Assembly: GCF_039537405.1 (NCBI RefSeq)
Contig: NZ_BAABAL010000027.1
Location: forward strand, 99,334-163,333
Direction of reading: 5' to 3'
DNA length: 64,000 nt
DNA from: Allokutzneria multivorans
GTDB lineage: Bacteria; Actinomycetota; Actinomycetes; Mycobacteriales; Pseudonocardiaceae
The notes under the pieces are model-generated. The model was not told the origin of the DNA and did no database searches. It worked only from the letters and a program-made list of their open reading frames with translations. Below are positions 15,036-23,654 of this stretch, piece by piece. Each line of letters starts with the position of its first letter. Position 1 is the first letter of the stretch. The position numbers and the translations under genes were made by a program.

Positions 15036-15926
15036 TTGCGAGTCATCGAAATGTCCGAGTACGGCGGTCCTGAAGTGCTGCGACTGGCCGAGCGCCCGGA
15101 GCCCGCGGCGGCCCCGGGGCGGGTGCGCGTGCGAGTGGCCGCCAGCACGATCAACCCGGTGGACCAGGCGGTCCGCGCCGGGTTCATGGGGGACTACCCG
15201 AAGCCGATCGTCCTGGGGTGGGACCTGGCGGGCACCGTGATCGAGGACGCGGAGGGCTTCCGCGCGGGCCAGCGCGTCGCGGGCATGGTGCCGTGGATCG
15301 CCTCCGCCGATCACGCGGGCACCTACGCCGAGGTCGTCAGCGTCGAGCCGGGGTGGCTGGCGCCGCTGCCGGACGGCATCTCCCTGGACGAGGCGGCCAC
15401 GATCCCGCTCAACGCGCTCACCGCGAGCCAGGCCCTCGGCCTGCTGAACGTCCACAGTGGACAGAGCCTGCTGGTGACCGGGGCGAGCGGGGCGGTCGGC
15501 GGCTACGCGGTGCAGCTCGCCGCGCGGGCCGGGGCGCACGTCGTCGCGGTGGCCTCGGCGGGGGACGAGAGCCACGTGGCGAGCCTCGGCGCGAAGGAGG
15601 TGATCGGCCGCGACGACCTGGGCGGCCAGCGGGTGGACGCGGTGTTCGACGCGGGGACCGCTGGGCCGTCGCTGATCGGCGCGGTCCGTGACGGCGGCAC
15701 CTTCGTCGCGGTCATCCCGCCGGGCCTGCCGGAGCCGGAGCGCGGGATCCGCGTGGAACGCGTCAACGTGGTGCCGGACGCGGCGAAGCTGCGCGAGCTG
15801 GTCACCGCGGGGTTGACCACGCGGATCGCGGACGTGATCCCGCTCGCCGACGCGGCCGAAGCGCACGCCAGGGCCGCCGCAGGTGGCCTGCGCGGCAAGC
15901 TGGTGTTGCGGGTCAGTCGAGGATGA
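15036..15926 (+). CDS. Zinc-free quinone oxidoreductase / alcohol dehydrogenase (MDR superfamily)
   Basis: An NADPH-dependent medium-chain oxidoreductase of the quinone-reductase type, 296 residues, cytoplasmic. The GroES-like front has ASTINPVDQAVRAG and GWDLAGTV; the nucleotide-binding motif is GASGAVGGYAVQLAARAG (about 156-173). Structural-zinc cysteines are absent. The TTG at 15036 is preceded by AAGGAGG with 6 nt spacing, better placed than any ATG or GTG upstream. Divergent transcription from an HxlR regulator suggests induction by quinones or reactive carbonyls. The 3' end overlaps the convergent glyoxalase-like gene by 14 bp. Confidence 0.88.
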   Translation: MRVIEMSEYGGPEVLRLAERPEPAAAPGRVRVRVAASTINPVDQAVRAGFMGDYPKPIVLGWDLAGTVIEDAEGFRAGQRVAGMVPWIASADHAGTYAEVVSVEPGWLAPLPDGISLDEAATIPLNALTASQALGLLNVHSGQSLLVTGASGAVGGYAVQLAARAGAHVVAVASAGDESHVASLGAKEVIGRDDLGGQRVDAVFDAGTAGPSLIGAVRDGGTFVAVIPPGLPEPERGIRVERVNVVPDAAKLRELVTAGLTTRIADVIPLADAAEAHARAAAGGLRGKLVLRVSRG

Positions 15927-16521
15927 GCCCTCCGCCCGGCCCGTCGAACTGCGCGATGAGCTGGGGTTTGCGGCCCTGCTCCACGGTGTAGGCGATGCCG
16001 AGCGAGCGCAGTGCCGCGCCGAAACGAACGGGCTGCGGGTGCCGGACCGTGAGGGACAGCAGCCGCAGCCCGCTCGGCAGGCTCGCGCTCGGGTGCACGG
16101 TGGTGCCCCAGTCGATGAAGGCCGGGTTCAGCTCGTCGGAGCCGGAGTTGGTCAGCCGCCAGGACAACTTCGTCCCGTCCGGGCGCTCGCGACCCATCTC
16201 CACGGCGTCACCCGGCTCCAGCCCGACGCCGCGCGTGCGTGTGATCATCCCGGGCAGGTCGGTGGTCCGGAAAACCCAGCCCACCAGCCTCGGCTGCTCG
16301 ATCCCGTCGACGCCGAAGAGCCGGGGGCCGCGCGGGGCGGGCTGGCCGGGATCCGGCGCGATGATCTCCAGGAACGCGCGGTTGTCCAGGGAGATCAGGG
16401 CGTTGTGCGTGCCCAGCCCCCGGTGCCGTCCGCCGGGTGTCGCGCGCAGGCCGGTCAGTCGCGTCAGTTCGGCGACACCGTCGTCGAGATCGGGTACCGC
16501 GTAGACCAGGTGGTCCAGCAT
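15913..16521 (-). CDS. Glyoxalase-like (VOC superfamily) protein
   Basis: A 202-residue protein with the Glyoxalase_3-type arrangement: MLDHLVYAVPDLDDGVAEL at the N-terminus, a central LGTHNALISL and YLEI-like AFLEIIAPDP, and a second half ending DGPGGGLILD. These supply the paired beta-alpha-beta-beta-beta units of the VOC fold. The ATG at 16521 begins the fold. The reaction is unknown; VOC members include lyases, dioxygenases and resistance proteins. It converges with the oxidoreductase and is divergent from the manganese-type binding protein. Confidence 0.85.
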   Translation of the reverse strand: MLDHLVYAVPDLDDGVAELTRLTGLRATPGGRHRGLGTHNALISLDNRAFLEIIAPDPGQPAPRGPRLFGVDGIEQPRLVGWVFRTTDLPGMITRTRGVGLEPGDAVEMGRERPDGTKLSWRLTNSGSDELNPAFIDWGTTVHPSASLPSGLRLLSLTVRHPQPVRFGAALRSLGIAYTVEQGRKPQLIAQFDGPGGGLILD

Positions 16522-16698
16522 GTGGCCGCTCCGAGGCTGCTCGGGGAAGCGCCGACCGTATCGGCAGGCCCACCGCGCTGCCCAGGGTTCGGCGGAAAAA
16601 TCGGCGAAAACCCGAAGAATCCACAATGGACGCCGCAGGGGGCGGGCTCGAATCGTGATGCGGACCTCCTCGTGGCCGGACGCGTCCTCCGATAGTGT

Positions 16699-16714
16699 TT
16701 TCGGCATGCCGAAA
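16699..16714. promoter_or_regulatory. Palindromic operator for the DtxR/MntR-type regulator
   Basis: TTTCGGCATGCCGAAA is a perfect 16-bp palindrome covering the ATG at 16706 and lying just downstream of a TAGTGT -10-like hexamer (16693-16698). A DtxR-family repressor is encoded at the end of the same operon. Binding here would block a leaderless promoter. Confidence 0.7.
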
Positions 16715-17629
16715 CTTCGAGTCATGGCTCGCCGAAAGGGTGTCGCGGGGGTGTTGGCCGCCGTGCTGCTGGTCGCGGGCTGCTCGGATTCCCGTGGTGG
16801 TGGGGAGCGCAAACGCGTTCTGACGACCTTCACGGTGCTGGCGGACATGACGAGGGCGGTCGCCGGGAACACCGTCGACGTGGAGTCGATCACCAAGCCG
16901 GGTGCGGAGATCCACGAGTACGAGCCGACGCCGAGCGACCTCAAGAAGGGCTCGCGCGTGGACCTGGTTCTGGAGAACGGACTCGGTCTGGAGCGGTGGT
17001 TCGACCGCTTCGTGCGCGACGGGAAGGCCAAGCGCGCCACGCTCAGCGCCGGGGTCGAGCCGATCCCGATCCGCAGCGGCCAGTACGAGGGCAAGGCCAA
17101 CCCGCACGCGTGGATGTCCCCGGCCAACGCGCGGATCTACGTGCGCAACATCGTCACCGCGCTCTCCGAACTGGACCCGCCCAACGCGCCGGTGTTCAAG
17201 GCCAACGCGGAGCGCTACGAGGCACAGCTGACGGAGATCGACACGTTCCTGCGCTCCGAGCTGGGCAAGCTCCCAGTCAACCAGCGCGCGCTCGTCACCT
17301 GCGAAGGCGCCTTCTCCTACCTCGCCCGCGACGCCGGTCTGCGCGAGGCCTACCTGTGGCCGGTGAACAGCGACGAAGAGGGCACGCCGCAACAGATCGC
17401 GGCGACGGTGACCTTCGTCCGGCAGAACGCCGTTCCCGCCGTCTTCTGCGAGTCCACGGTCAATGACAAGGCGCAGCAACAGGTTGCGCGCGAGACCGGC
17501 GCGAGGATGGGCGGCACGCTCTACGTGGACTCGCTCTCCGAGGAGGGCGGGCCCGTGCCGACCTACCTCCGCCTGCTGCGCTACGACGCCGAGACCGTCG
17601 TCTCCGGGCTTACAGGAGGGCGCAGATGA
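16706..17629 (+). CDS. Manganese-type metal ABC transporter binding lipoprotein
   Basis: An extracellular cluster-A1 metal-binding lipoprotein (TroA/PsaA/SitA family), 307 residues. The signal peptide ends with the lipobox LLVAGC. Metal ligands appear as His in EIHEYEPTPSD, His in NPHAWMSPANARIY, Glu in VTCEGAFSYLARDAG and Asp in VDSLSEEGG. His-His-Glu-Asp is the set used by Mn/Fe binders such as PsaA and SitA; zinc-specific ZnuA has a third His and a His-rich loop, both absent here. The ATG at 16706 is favoured as a leaderless start; an ATG at 16724 is the alternative. First gene of a four-gene operon. Confidence 0.88.
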   Translation: MPKLRVMARRKGVAGVLAAVLLVAGCSDSRGGGERKRVLTTFTVLADMTRAVAGNTVDVESITKPGAEIHEYEPTPSDLKKGSRVDLVLENGLGLERWFDRFVRDGKAKRATLSAGVEPIPIRSGQYEGKANPHAWMSPANARIYVRNIVTALSELDPPNAPVFKANAERYEAQLTEIDTFLRSELGKLPVNQRALVTCEGAFSYLARDAGLREAYLWPVNSDEEGTPQQIAATVTFVRQNAVPAVFCESTVNDKAQQQVARETGARMGGTLYVDSLSEEGGPVPTYLRLLRYDAETVVSGLTGGRR

Positions 17630-18357
17630 GCACCGCTGTCACCGCGCGCGGCGTCACCGTCCACTACGGCGACGTGCTCGCCCTCGATGATGTCGACATC
17701 ACCGTGCAGCGCGGGCGCATCTGCGGCCTGCTGGGCATGAACGGCTCCGGGAAGTCGACCCTGTTCAAGTCGCTGATCGGCCTGGTCAAGCCCGATCGCG
17801 GCACGATCACCTTGCACGACAAGGACCCCGCCGCGGCGCGCCGCGAGGGACTGATCGCCTACGTGCCGCAGTCCGAGGCCGTGGACTGGGCGTTCCCGGT
17901 CCGCGTCGTGGACGTCGTCGCGATGGGTCGCTACGGTGCGCTCGGCGGTGCCAGGCGGCTCAAAGCGGCCGATCGAGCCGCCGTGGACGCGGCGCTCGAG
18001 CGGGTCGGGCTGAGCGATCTGGCGGGCAACCAGATCGGTGAGCTCTCCGGTGGGCAACGCAAACGTGCTTTCGTGGCAAGGGGAATCGCTCAGGACGCGC
18101 GCCTGCTGTTCCTCGACGAGCCCTTTGCCGGAGTGGACAAGCGATCCGAGGCCACGATCGTCGAGCTGCTGCGCTCCCTGCGCGACGAGGGCCGCACGAT
18201 CATCGTCTCCACCCACGACCTCGCGGCCGTGCCCGCGCTGTGCGACGAGGCGATTCTGTTGCGGCGCAAAGTGATCCTGCACGGAGACATCGACACCGCG
18301 CTCTCCCCGGAGCACCTGGGCAGGGCGTTCGGCTTGGACGGAGTGGTCACGTCGTGA
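17626..18357 (+). CDS. Metal ABC transporter ATP-binding protein
   Basis: The ATPase of the manganese-type importer, 243 residues. Walker A is GMNGSGKST (about residues 38-46), the signature LSGGQRKR (about 139-146), Walker B LLFLDEPFAGVD, and the switch His is in IIVSTHDLAAV. The ATG overlaps the binding-protein stop (ATGA). Confidence 0.93.
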   Translation: MSTAVTARGVTVHYGDVLALDDVDITVQRGRICGLLGMNGSGKSTLFKSLIGLVKPDRGTITLHDKDPAAARREGLIAYVPQSEAVDWAFPVRVVDVVAMGRYGALGGARRLKAADRAAVDAALERVGLSDLAGNQIGELSGGQRKRAFVARGIAQDARLLFLDEPFAGVDKRSEATIVELLRSLRDEGRTIIVSTHDLAAVPALCDEAILLRRKVILHGDIDTALSPEHLGRAFGLDGVVTS

Positions 18358-18391
18358 GCGCCGACGTGATCTTCTCAGCGGAGGCGCCATT

Positions 18392-19255
18392 ATGACAGTC
18401 GTCGACTGGCTCACCGAGCCGTTGCAGTTCGACTTCATGCGCAGAGCCCTGCTCGTCAGCGCGGTCGCCGGGCTGGTGTGCGCGGTGCTCTCGTGCTGGG
18501 TGACGCTCATCGGCTGGTCGCTGCTGGGCGATGCCATCGCGCACGCGGTGCTGCCCGGTGTGGTGCTCTCCTACATCTTCGGGCTGCCCTTCGCGGTGGG
18601 CGCGTTCGTGTTCGGCGGTATCGCGGTGACGCTGATCGGCGTGGTCAGGGACACCACGCGGATCAAGGGCGATGCGGCGATCGGAGTGGTTTTCACCGGC
18701 CTGTTCGCGCTCGGGCTCGTGCTGGTGTCCAAGACGCCGAGCCAGATCGACCTCAACCACATCCTGTTCGGCAACGTCCTCGGCGTCTCCGACAGCGACA
18801 TCGCGCAGGTGCTCGGCATCGGCGCGCTGACTCTGGCAGTGGTTTTCTACAAGCGCCGCGACCTCACGCTCTACGCCTTCGACCCGGTGCACGCGCACGC
18901 GATCGGCCTGCGCCCCAAGCGACTCGGCGCACTGCTGCTGATGCTGCTCGCGCTGACGGTCGTGGTGGCGTTGCAGGCGGTGGGCATCATCCTGGTCTCC
19001 GCCATGCTGATCACACCGGGCGTCACCGCCTACCTGCTGACCGACCGCTTCGAGCGCATGATCGCGATCGCGGTGGCTGTCTCGGTGAGCAGCTGCGTGC
19101 TGGGCACCTACCTGAGCTTCCACGCCGACAGCTCCACCGGCGGCACGATCGTGCTCTGCCAGGCCGTCGTGTTCTCGGTGGTCTACCTGTTCGCGCCGCG
19201 CAGGGGAGTGCTGGCGAACTGGAGAAAGCGCCGCGCGGCGACCTCCGTAAAGTAG
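18392..19255 (+). CDS. Metal ABC transporter permease (ABC-3 family)
   Basis: An integral membrane protein of 287 residues with about eight hydrophobic spans, matching the MntB/ZnuB permease family: an early GWSLLGDAIAHAVLPGVVLSY, then KGDAAIGVVFTGLFALGL, HILFGNVLGVS and the late VGIILVSAMLITPGVTAYLL. The ATG at 18392 follows GGAGG. A 34-bp gap separates it from the ATPase gene, unlike the overlaps elsewhere in this operon. Confidence 0.92.
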   Translation: MTVVDWLTEPLQFDFMRRALLVSAVAGLVCAVLSCWVTLIGWSLLGDAIAHAVLPGVVLSYIFGLPFAVGAFVFGGIAVTLIGVVRDTTRIKGDAAIGVVFTGLFALGLVLVSKTPSQIDLNHILFGNVLGVSDSDIAQVLGIGALTLAVVFYKRRDLTLYAFDPVHAHAIGLRPKRLGALLLMLLALTVVVALQAVGIILVSAMLITPGVTAYLLTDRFERMIAIAVAVSVSSCVLGTYLSFHADSSTGGTIVLCQAVVFSVVYLFAPRRGVLANWRKRRAATSVK

Positions 19256-19259
19256 GGGC

Positions 19260-19925
19260 ATGGCGACCAAGCGGCCCTCGTCTTCGATCGAGGACTACCT
19301 GCGCGCGATCTACGGGCTCGTCGAGCGCGGGGTAGAGGTCAGCAACGCCACCCTCGCCAAACGGCTCAAGGTCAGCCCCTCGTCGGTCTCCGGCATGGTC
19401 GCCAAGCTCGCCGACCTCGGCCTGGTCACCCACGTGCCCTACCACGGCGTCGAGCTGACCGAGCCCGGCAGGCGCGCCGCGTGCGACGTGCTGCGCAGGC
19501 ACCGGCTGATCGAGCTGTACCTGGTGGAGGAGCTGGGCTACACCTGGGACGAGGTGCACGTGGAGGCCGACGTCCTGGAGCACGCGGTCTCCGACGCGCT
19601 CGTCGAGCGGATCTCCGCCAAGCTCGGCCACCCCACCCAGGACCCGCACGGCGACCCGATCCCGGCCGCCGACGGCTCGGTGGAGCAGCCGCAGACCCAG
19701 CTGCTGCGCGAGCTCGAACCCGGGGCCAGCGGCGAGGTCGCGCGCGTCTGGGACACCAACCCGGAGATCCTGCGCTACCTGGCGCGCAACGGGATCACCC
19801 TGGGCGCGCGGATCGAGGTGCTGGAGCGCCAGCCCTTCGGCGGCCCGCTGGTCGTCCGGGTCGGCGAGCGCACGCACTCCCTCGGCACCGAGGTCACCGC
19901 CGTGCTGCTGATCCGCGTCTCCTAG
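19260..19925 (+). CDS. mntR: DtxR-family manganese-responsive repressor
   Basis: A metal-dependent repressor of 221 residues: winged HTH (IEDYLRAIYGLVERG to the VELTEPG wing), a dimerisation and metal domain, and a C-terminal FeoA/SH3-like domain. At the metal site, DtxR uses Met10, Cys102, Glu105 and His106. Here the aligned residues are Asp in IEDYLRAIY and Asp-Glu-His in VEADVLEH. Replacement of the Met and Cys by acidic residues is the hallmark of Mn-responsive MntR rather than iron-responsive IdeR. It starts 4 bp after the permease stop and probably acts on the palindrome at 16699-16714. Confidence 0.85.
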   Translation: MATKRPSSSIEDYLRAIYGLVERGVEVSNATLAKRLKVSPSSVSGMVAKLADLGLVTHVPYHGVELTEPGRRAACDVLRRHRLIELYLVEELGYTWDEVHVEADVLEHAVSDALVERISAKLGHPTQDPHGDPIPAADGSVEQPQTQLLRELEPGASGEVARVWDTNPEILRYLARNGITLGARIEVLERQPFGGPLVVRVGERTHSLGTEVTAVLLIRVS

Positions 19926-19970
19926 CCAAACCCCCGCCCTTCTCCGCTCAACCCCTTCAGCGCCGACTGA

Positions 19971-20025
19971 TGAACCCAATGTGGCAGTGGTTACGTCTGG
20001 CGAAACAAATGCCACATTGGGTACG
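19971..20025 (-). repeat. Two-hairpin dispersed element, copy 2
   Basis: The minus strand closely matches the element at 14232-14285 over about 53 bp, including the shared centre TTTGTTTCGCCAGACGTAAC. It sits between the convergent mntR and amino-acid-binding-lipoprotein genes, again at a place where transcripts meet. Confidence 0.75.
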
Positions 20026-20050
20026 CAAGCACTCGCGAGTCCGGGTGCGT

Positions 20051-20875
20051 TCAGCGCTCCGTGATCGCAGGCGGGGCCGGAACGGGGTAGCCCGACGGGC
20101 CGATGTGCTTCTCGATGGACCTGCGCCACGCACCGCTGGAGATCATCTTCTCGATCGCGGCGTTGACCTTGGCCTTGCCGTCGGCGTCCTCGCGGCGCAG
20201 TCCGACGCCGTAGCGCTCCTCGCTGAAGGGCTTGCCCACCAGCTTCAGCAGCTCCGGGTGCTGGGTGGCGAAGCCCGCGAGGATCACGTCGTCGGTGGTG
20301 ACCGCGTCCACGTTGCGCACCAGCAGCGCGTTCACGCACTCGCTGTAGCGGAAGTACTCGACCAGCTGCGCGCCCTTGGCGTAGCGCTCCTTCACCTTCT
20401 GCGCGGAGGTGGAGTTCTTGACCGAGCACAGCTTCTTGCCGTCCAGCGACTCCGGTCCGGTGATGTTCGTGGTGCCCTGGCTGACCAGCAGCCCCTGCCC
20501 GGCGAGGAAGTACGGCCCGGCGAAGCCCACGCGCTGCTTGCGCGCCTCGGTGATCGAGTAGGTGGCCACCACCAGGTCCACCCGGCCGTCCTGGATCATC
20601 GCCTCGCGGTCGGGGGCCTTGGCCTCCTTCCACACGATGTTCTCGGCGGCCACGCCCAGCTCGCCCGCAACGTAGGTGGCCACGTCGACGTCGAAGCCCT
20701 CGAACCAGGTGTCGGTGATCTTGCGCCCGAGCCCCGGCTGGTCGAAGCCGACGCCGATGGTGAGCTTGTCCGTGGCGGCGGCCCGCGCGGCCACCGAGTT
20801 GCCGTCCCCCTTCGCCGCGCAGCCCGTGCCGAGCAGGGCGATCGCGAGCAGGACAGCACCGAACCGGAATCTCAC
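20051..20875 (-). CDS. Family 3 amino-acid-binding lipoprotein (glutamate/polar amino acid type)
   Basis: An extracellular SBP_bac_3 protein of 274 residues with a lipoprotein signal ending LLGTGC. Family features are the early KLTIGVGFDQPGLG, FEGFDVDVATYVAGELG (the substrate-fold helix), DLVVATYSITEARKQRVGFA and PYFLAGQGLLV segments. The GTG at 20875 is preferred over longer starts because it directly precedes the signal peptide and has AAGGAG 6 nt upstream. No permease or ATPase is adjacent, so it is an orphan binding protein that may serve a GluBCD-like importer elsewhere or act as a sensor. Confidence 0.87.
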   Translation of the reverse strand: MRFRFGAVLLAIALLGTGCAAKGDGNSVAARAAATDKLTIGVGFDQPGLGRKITDTWFEGFDVDVATYVAGELGVAAENIVWKEAKAPDREAMIQDGRVDLVVATYSITEARKQRVGFAGPYFLAGQGLLVSQGTTNITGPESLDGKKLCSVKNSTSAQKVKERYAKGAQLVEYFRYSECVNALLVRNVDAVTTDDVILAGFATQHPELLKLVGKPFSEERYGVGLRREDADGKAKVNAAIEKMISSGAWRRSIEKHIGPSGYPVPAPPAITER

Positions 20876-21071
20876 ACCGCGCTCCTTGACGAAAACGCCT
20901 GCCCCCGCTCCGCGCACGCGGAAAACGAGGACCATGTCGTTATCCGAAACTATTCCGCGTCAGTCGAGCGGTCAAGTGATGATCATGAGCCGTCGCCCGA
21001 ACGAAACAGGATCGTGAATTTCGGGTGGGAAAGAAATGTGTGTTCTTTACCGATCTTCGCGCTACCCGGTG

Positions 21072-21111
21072 CAAAAAGAACGGCGGGCCGGAGGAATCCG
21101 GCCCGCCGTTC
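21072..21111 (-). terminator. Intrinsic terminator of the P-type ATPase gene
   Basis: A perfect 14-bp stem, GAACGGCGGGCCGG (21078-21091) with CCGGCCCGCCGTTC (21098-21111), loop of 6 nt. On the minus strand it is followed by TTCTTTTTG. It lies 13 bp beyond the ATPase stop. Confidence 0.9.
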
Positions 21112-21123
21112 GCATTCGTGTTC

Positions 21124-23517
21124 TCAGTCCAGCTTCTGCGCCCCGAACAGCTGCCGCCGCTCGCCGCGGATCCGGCCGTCGATCCACCAGAACGCCTCGA
21201 TCAGCACCACCCCGATCGCCACGCTGACCAGCGCGGGAGTGACCACCGCGGGGTTGGACGGGTCGAGCTGGAAGAACGTCTGGCTGACCGGGATCAGCAG
21301 CAGACCCAGATACATGGCGACCATCGCGGCCAGCAGCGCGACCTTCCACCAGACGTAGGGCCGGGCCACGATCACCAGCACCCAGAGCGCGATCCCGCCC
21401 AACGCGATGAACGTTCCGGTGCTCGCCTGGACCACCGTCACGCCCGGAGTTCCGTGCGCGTTGAGATAGGTCACAAATGCCGCGACCGAGATCACAGCAC
21501 CGGCCGGGATGGCCATCCGCATCACCCGCGAGACGAAGCCGCTGCGCGCCCGCTCGTAGTTCGGCGCGAGCGCCAGGAAGAACGCGGGAAGGCCGATGGT
21601 GAACCAGCCCAGGATCGTCACGTGCCTCGGCAGGAACGGGTACGGCAGCTGCGCGATGCCGACCATGAACGCCAGCAGCACCGAGTACACGGTCTTGGTG
21701 AGGAACAGGTTCGAGACCCGCTCGATGTTGCCGATCACCCTGCGGCCCTCGGCCACCACGTGCGGCAGCGTGGCGAACTTGTTGTCCAGCAGCACGATCT
21801 GCGCGACCGCGCGGGTGGCCGGGCTGCCCGCGCCCATGGCGACCCCGATGTCGGCGTCCTTGAGCGCCAGCACGTCGTTCACGCCGTCGCCGGTCATCGC
21901 GACCGTGTGCCCCTTGGACTGCAACGCCCCGACCATCGCGCGCTTCTGGCCCGGCGTGACCCGGCCGAAGACCGCCGAGCCCTCCACCGTGTCGGCCAGC
22001 TGGTTCTGCTTGTCCGGCAAGGTCCGCGCGTCCACCGGCCGCTCGGCGCCGGGCAGGCCGAGCGAGCCCGCCACCGCGCCGACCGACAGCGCGTTGTCGC
22101 CGGAGATGACCTTGACGGAGACGTTCTGCTCCGCGAAGAAGTCCAGCGTGTCCTTGGCGTCCGGCCTGATCCGCTGCTCCAGCACGATCAGCGCCACCGG
22201 GCGCACCACACCGGGCGCCTGCGCGTCGTCCACCGCGAGCGAGCTGCGGCCCAGCAACAGCACGCGCAGTCCCTGGGCACCCGTGCGCTCGGCCTCCGCG
22301 CGCACCTCGTCGCCCTCGGTGAGCAGCACGTCCGGAGCGCCCAGCACCCAGTCGCCCTCGTCGGCGAAGCTCGCCCCGCTCCACTTGCGCGCAGAGGAGA
22401 ACGGGGCCGCCGCCGTCAGCTGCCAGCCAGGCGCGTCCGGGTGCGCCTCGGCGATCGCTTCCAGGCTCGCGTTCGGGCGCGGGTCGGCGACGGCGAGCGC
22501 GGCCAGCGCGTCGTGCACGCGCATTTGCTGGTCGAGCACCCGCACCTCGGACAGCCGCATCCCGTTCTCGGTCAGCGTGCCCGTCTTGTCCGCGCACACC
22601 GTGTCCACGCGCGCGAGGCCCTCGATCGCGGGCAGCTCCTGCACCAGGCACTGGCGCTTGCCGAGCCGGATCACCCCGACCGCGAAAGCCATGCTGGTCA
22701 ACAGGATCAGGCCCTCCGGCACCATCGGCACCAGCGCGGCGACCATGCCGCTGAGCGCGTCCGGGAGCGCCTGCGAGTTGTTGAACAGCTGGTTGTAGAT
22801 GCTCAGCGCGCCCGCGGGGATCAGCAGGAAGGTGATGAACCGCAGGATCTTGTCGATGCCGGAGCGCAGCTCGGAGGACACCAGGGTGAACTTGCTGGCC
22901 TCCTCGGCCAGCTTCGCCGCGTACGCCTCGCGCCCGACCTTCGTGGCCCGGTAGGAGCCCGTGCCCGCGCAGACGAAGCTGCCCGAGAGCACCTGGTCGC
23001 CCGGCTGCTTCACCACCGGGTCCGACTCCCCGGTGAGCAGCGACTCGTCGACCTCCATGCCCTCGACCGCGAGCGCGACGCCGTCCACGACGATCTTGTC
23101 GCCGGGGCCGAGCTCGATCACGTCGTCGAGCACCACCTCGTGCGGCGCGACCTCGACGGAGGCGCCGTCGCGGCGCACCACCGGCTTGGCCTGGCCGACG
23201 ATGGCGAGCTGGTCCAGCGTCTTCTTCGCCCGCAGCTCCTGGATCATGCCGATCGCGCTGTTGGCGATGATCAGCAGCCCGAAGAGCCCGTCCGGGACCA
23301 CCCGCCCGATCGCGACGATGATCCCGAAGAGCACCGCGAAGATCGCGTTGATCCTGGTGAAGACGTTCGCCCTGACGATCTCGCCGACCGTGCGGCTTGC
23401 CCGAGCTGGCACGTCGTTGGTCTGGCCCGCCGCGACCCGCCTGCGCACCTGCTCGTCGGTGAGCCCGCGCAGTGGATCGACCTCGTCGGTGGTGACCGGA
23501 GTTCCCGTTGTCGACAC
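21124..23517 (-). CDS. CtpE-like P-type cation-transporting ATPase
   Basis: An 797-residue P-type ATPase. The phosphorylation motif CADKTGTLT has its Asp at about residue 310; TGES lies near 162, the ion-site PEGL motif at 267-270, the hinge GDGVND late in the P domain, and ten hydrophobic spans are visible. Length and the VPEGLILL motif match mycobacterial CtpE, reported as a calcium-uptake ATPase, rather than heavy-metal P1B pumps; no Cys-Pro-Cys or N-terminal metal-binding domain is present. The GTG at 23517 is preferred, because TACGAT 7 nt upstream could be the -10 of a leaderless transcript; a GTG at 23559 would add 14 residues. Regulation by the neighbours is not evident. Confidence 0.88.
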   Translation of the reverse strand: MSTTGTPVTTDEVDPLRGLTDEQVRRRVAAGQTNDVPARASRTVGEIVRANVFTRINAIFAVLFGIIVAIGRVVPDGLFGLLIIANSAIGMIQELRAKKTLDQLAIVGQAKPVVRRDGASVEVAPHEVVLDDVIELGPGDKIVVDGVALAVEGMEVDESLLTGESDPVVKQPGDQVLSGSFVCAGTGSYRATKVGREAYAAKLAEEASKFTLVSSELRSGIDKILRFITFLLIPAGALSIYNQLFNNSQALPDALSGMVAALVPMVPEGLILLTSMAFAVGVIRLGKRQCLVQELPAIEGLARVDTVCADKTGTLTENGMRLSEVRVLDQQMRVHDALAALAVADPRPNASLEAIAEAHPDAPGWQLTAAAPFSSARKWSGASFADEGDWVLGAPDVLLTEGDEVRAEAERTGAQGLRVLLLGRSSLAVDDAQAPGVVRPVALIVLEQRIRPDAKDTLDFFAEQNVSVKVISGDNALSVGAVAGSLGLPGAERPVDARTLPDKQNQLADTVEGSAVFGRVTPGQKRAMVGALQSKGHTVAMTGDGVNDVLALKDADIGVAMGAGSPATRAVAQIVLLDNKFATLPHVVAEGRRVIGNIERVSNLFLTKTVYSVLLAFMVGIAQLPYPFLPRHVTILGWFTIGLPAFFLALAPNYERARSGFVSRVMRMAIPAGAVISVAAFVTYLNAHGTPGVTVVQASTGTFIALGGIALWVLVIVARPYVWWKVALLAAMVAMYLGLLLIPVSQTFFQLDPSNPAVVTPALVSVAIGVVLIEAFWWIDGRIRGERRQLFGAQKLD

Positions 23518-23654
23518 GTCGCGATCGTACGGCCGCGCGGCTGAGAGCGGTGCCACCACGCACGTGGGGTCACCTGCCTGAACGCTCTCAGCCCGAGCCC
23601 CCTACCATTCCGCCCCCGGAAGACCGCAACAGAAGCAACTGGGGGACCGCCACC

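Noticed and set aside
16706..19255. Zinc (ZnuABC) assignment of the metal importer
   Set aside because: The third ligand is Glu instead of His, there is no His-rich loop, and the regulator is of DtxR/MntR type; no Zur-like site was seen.
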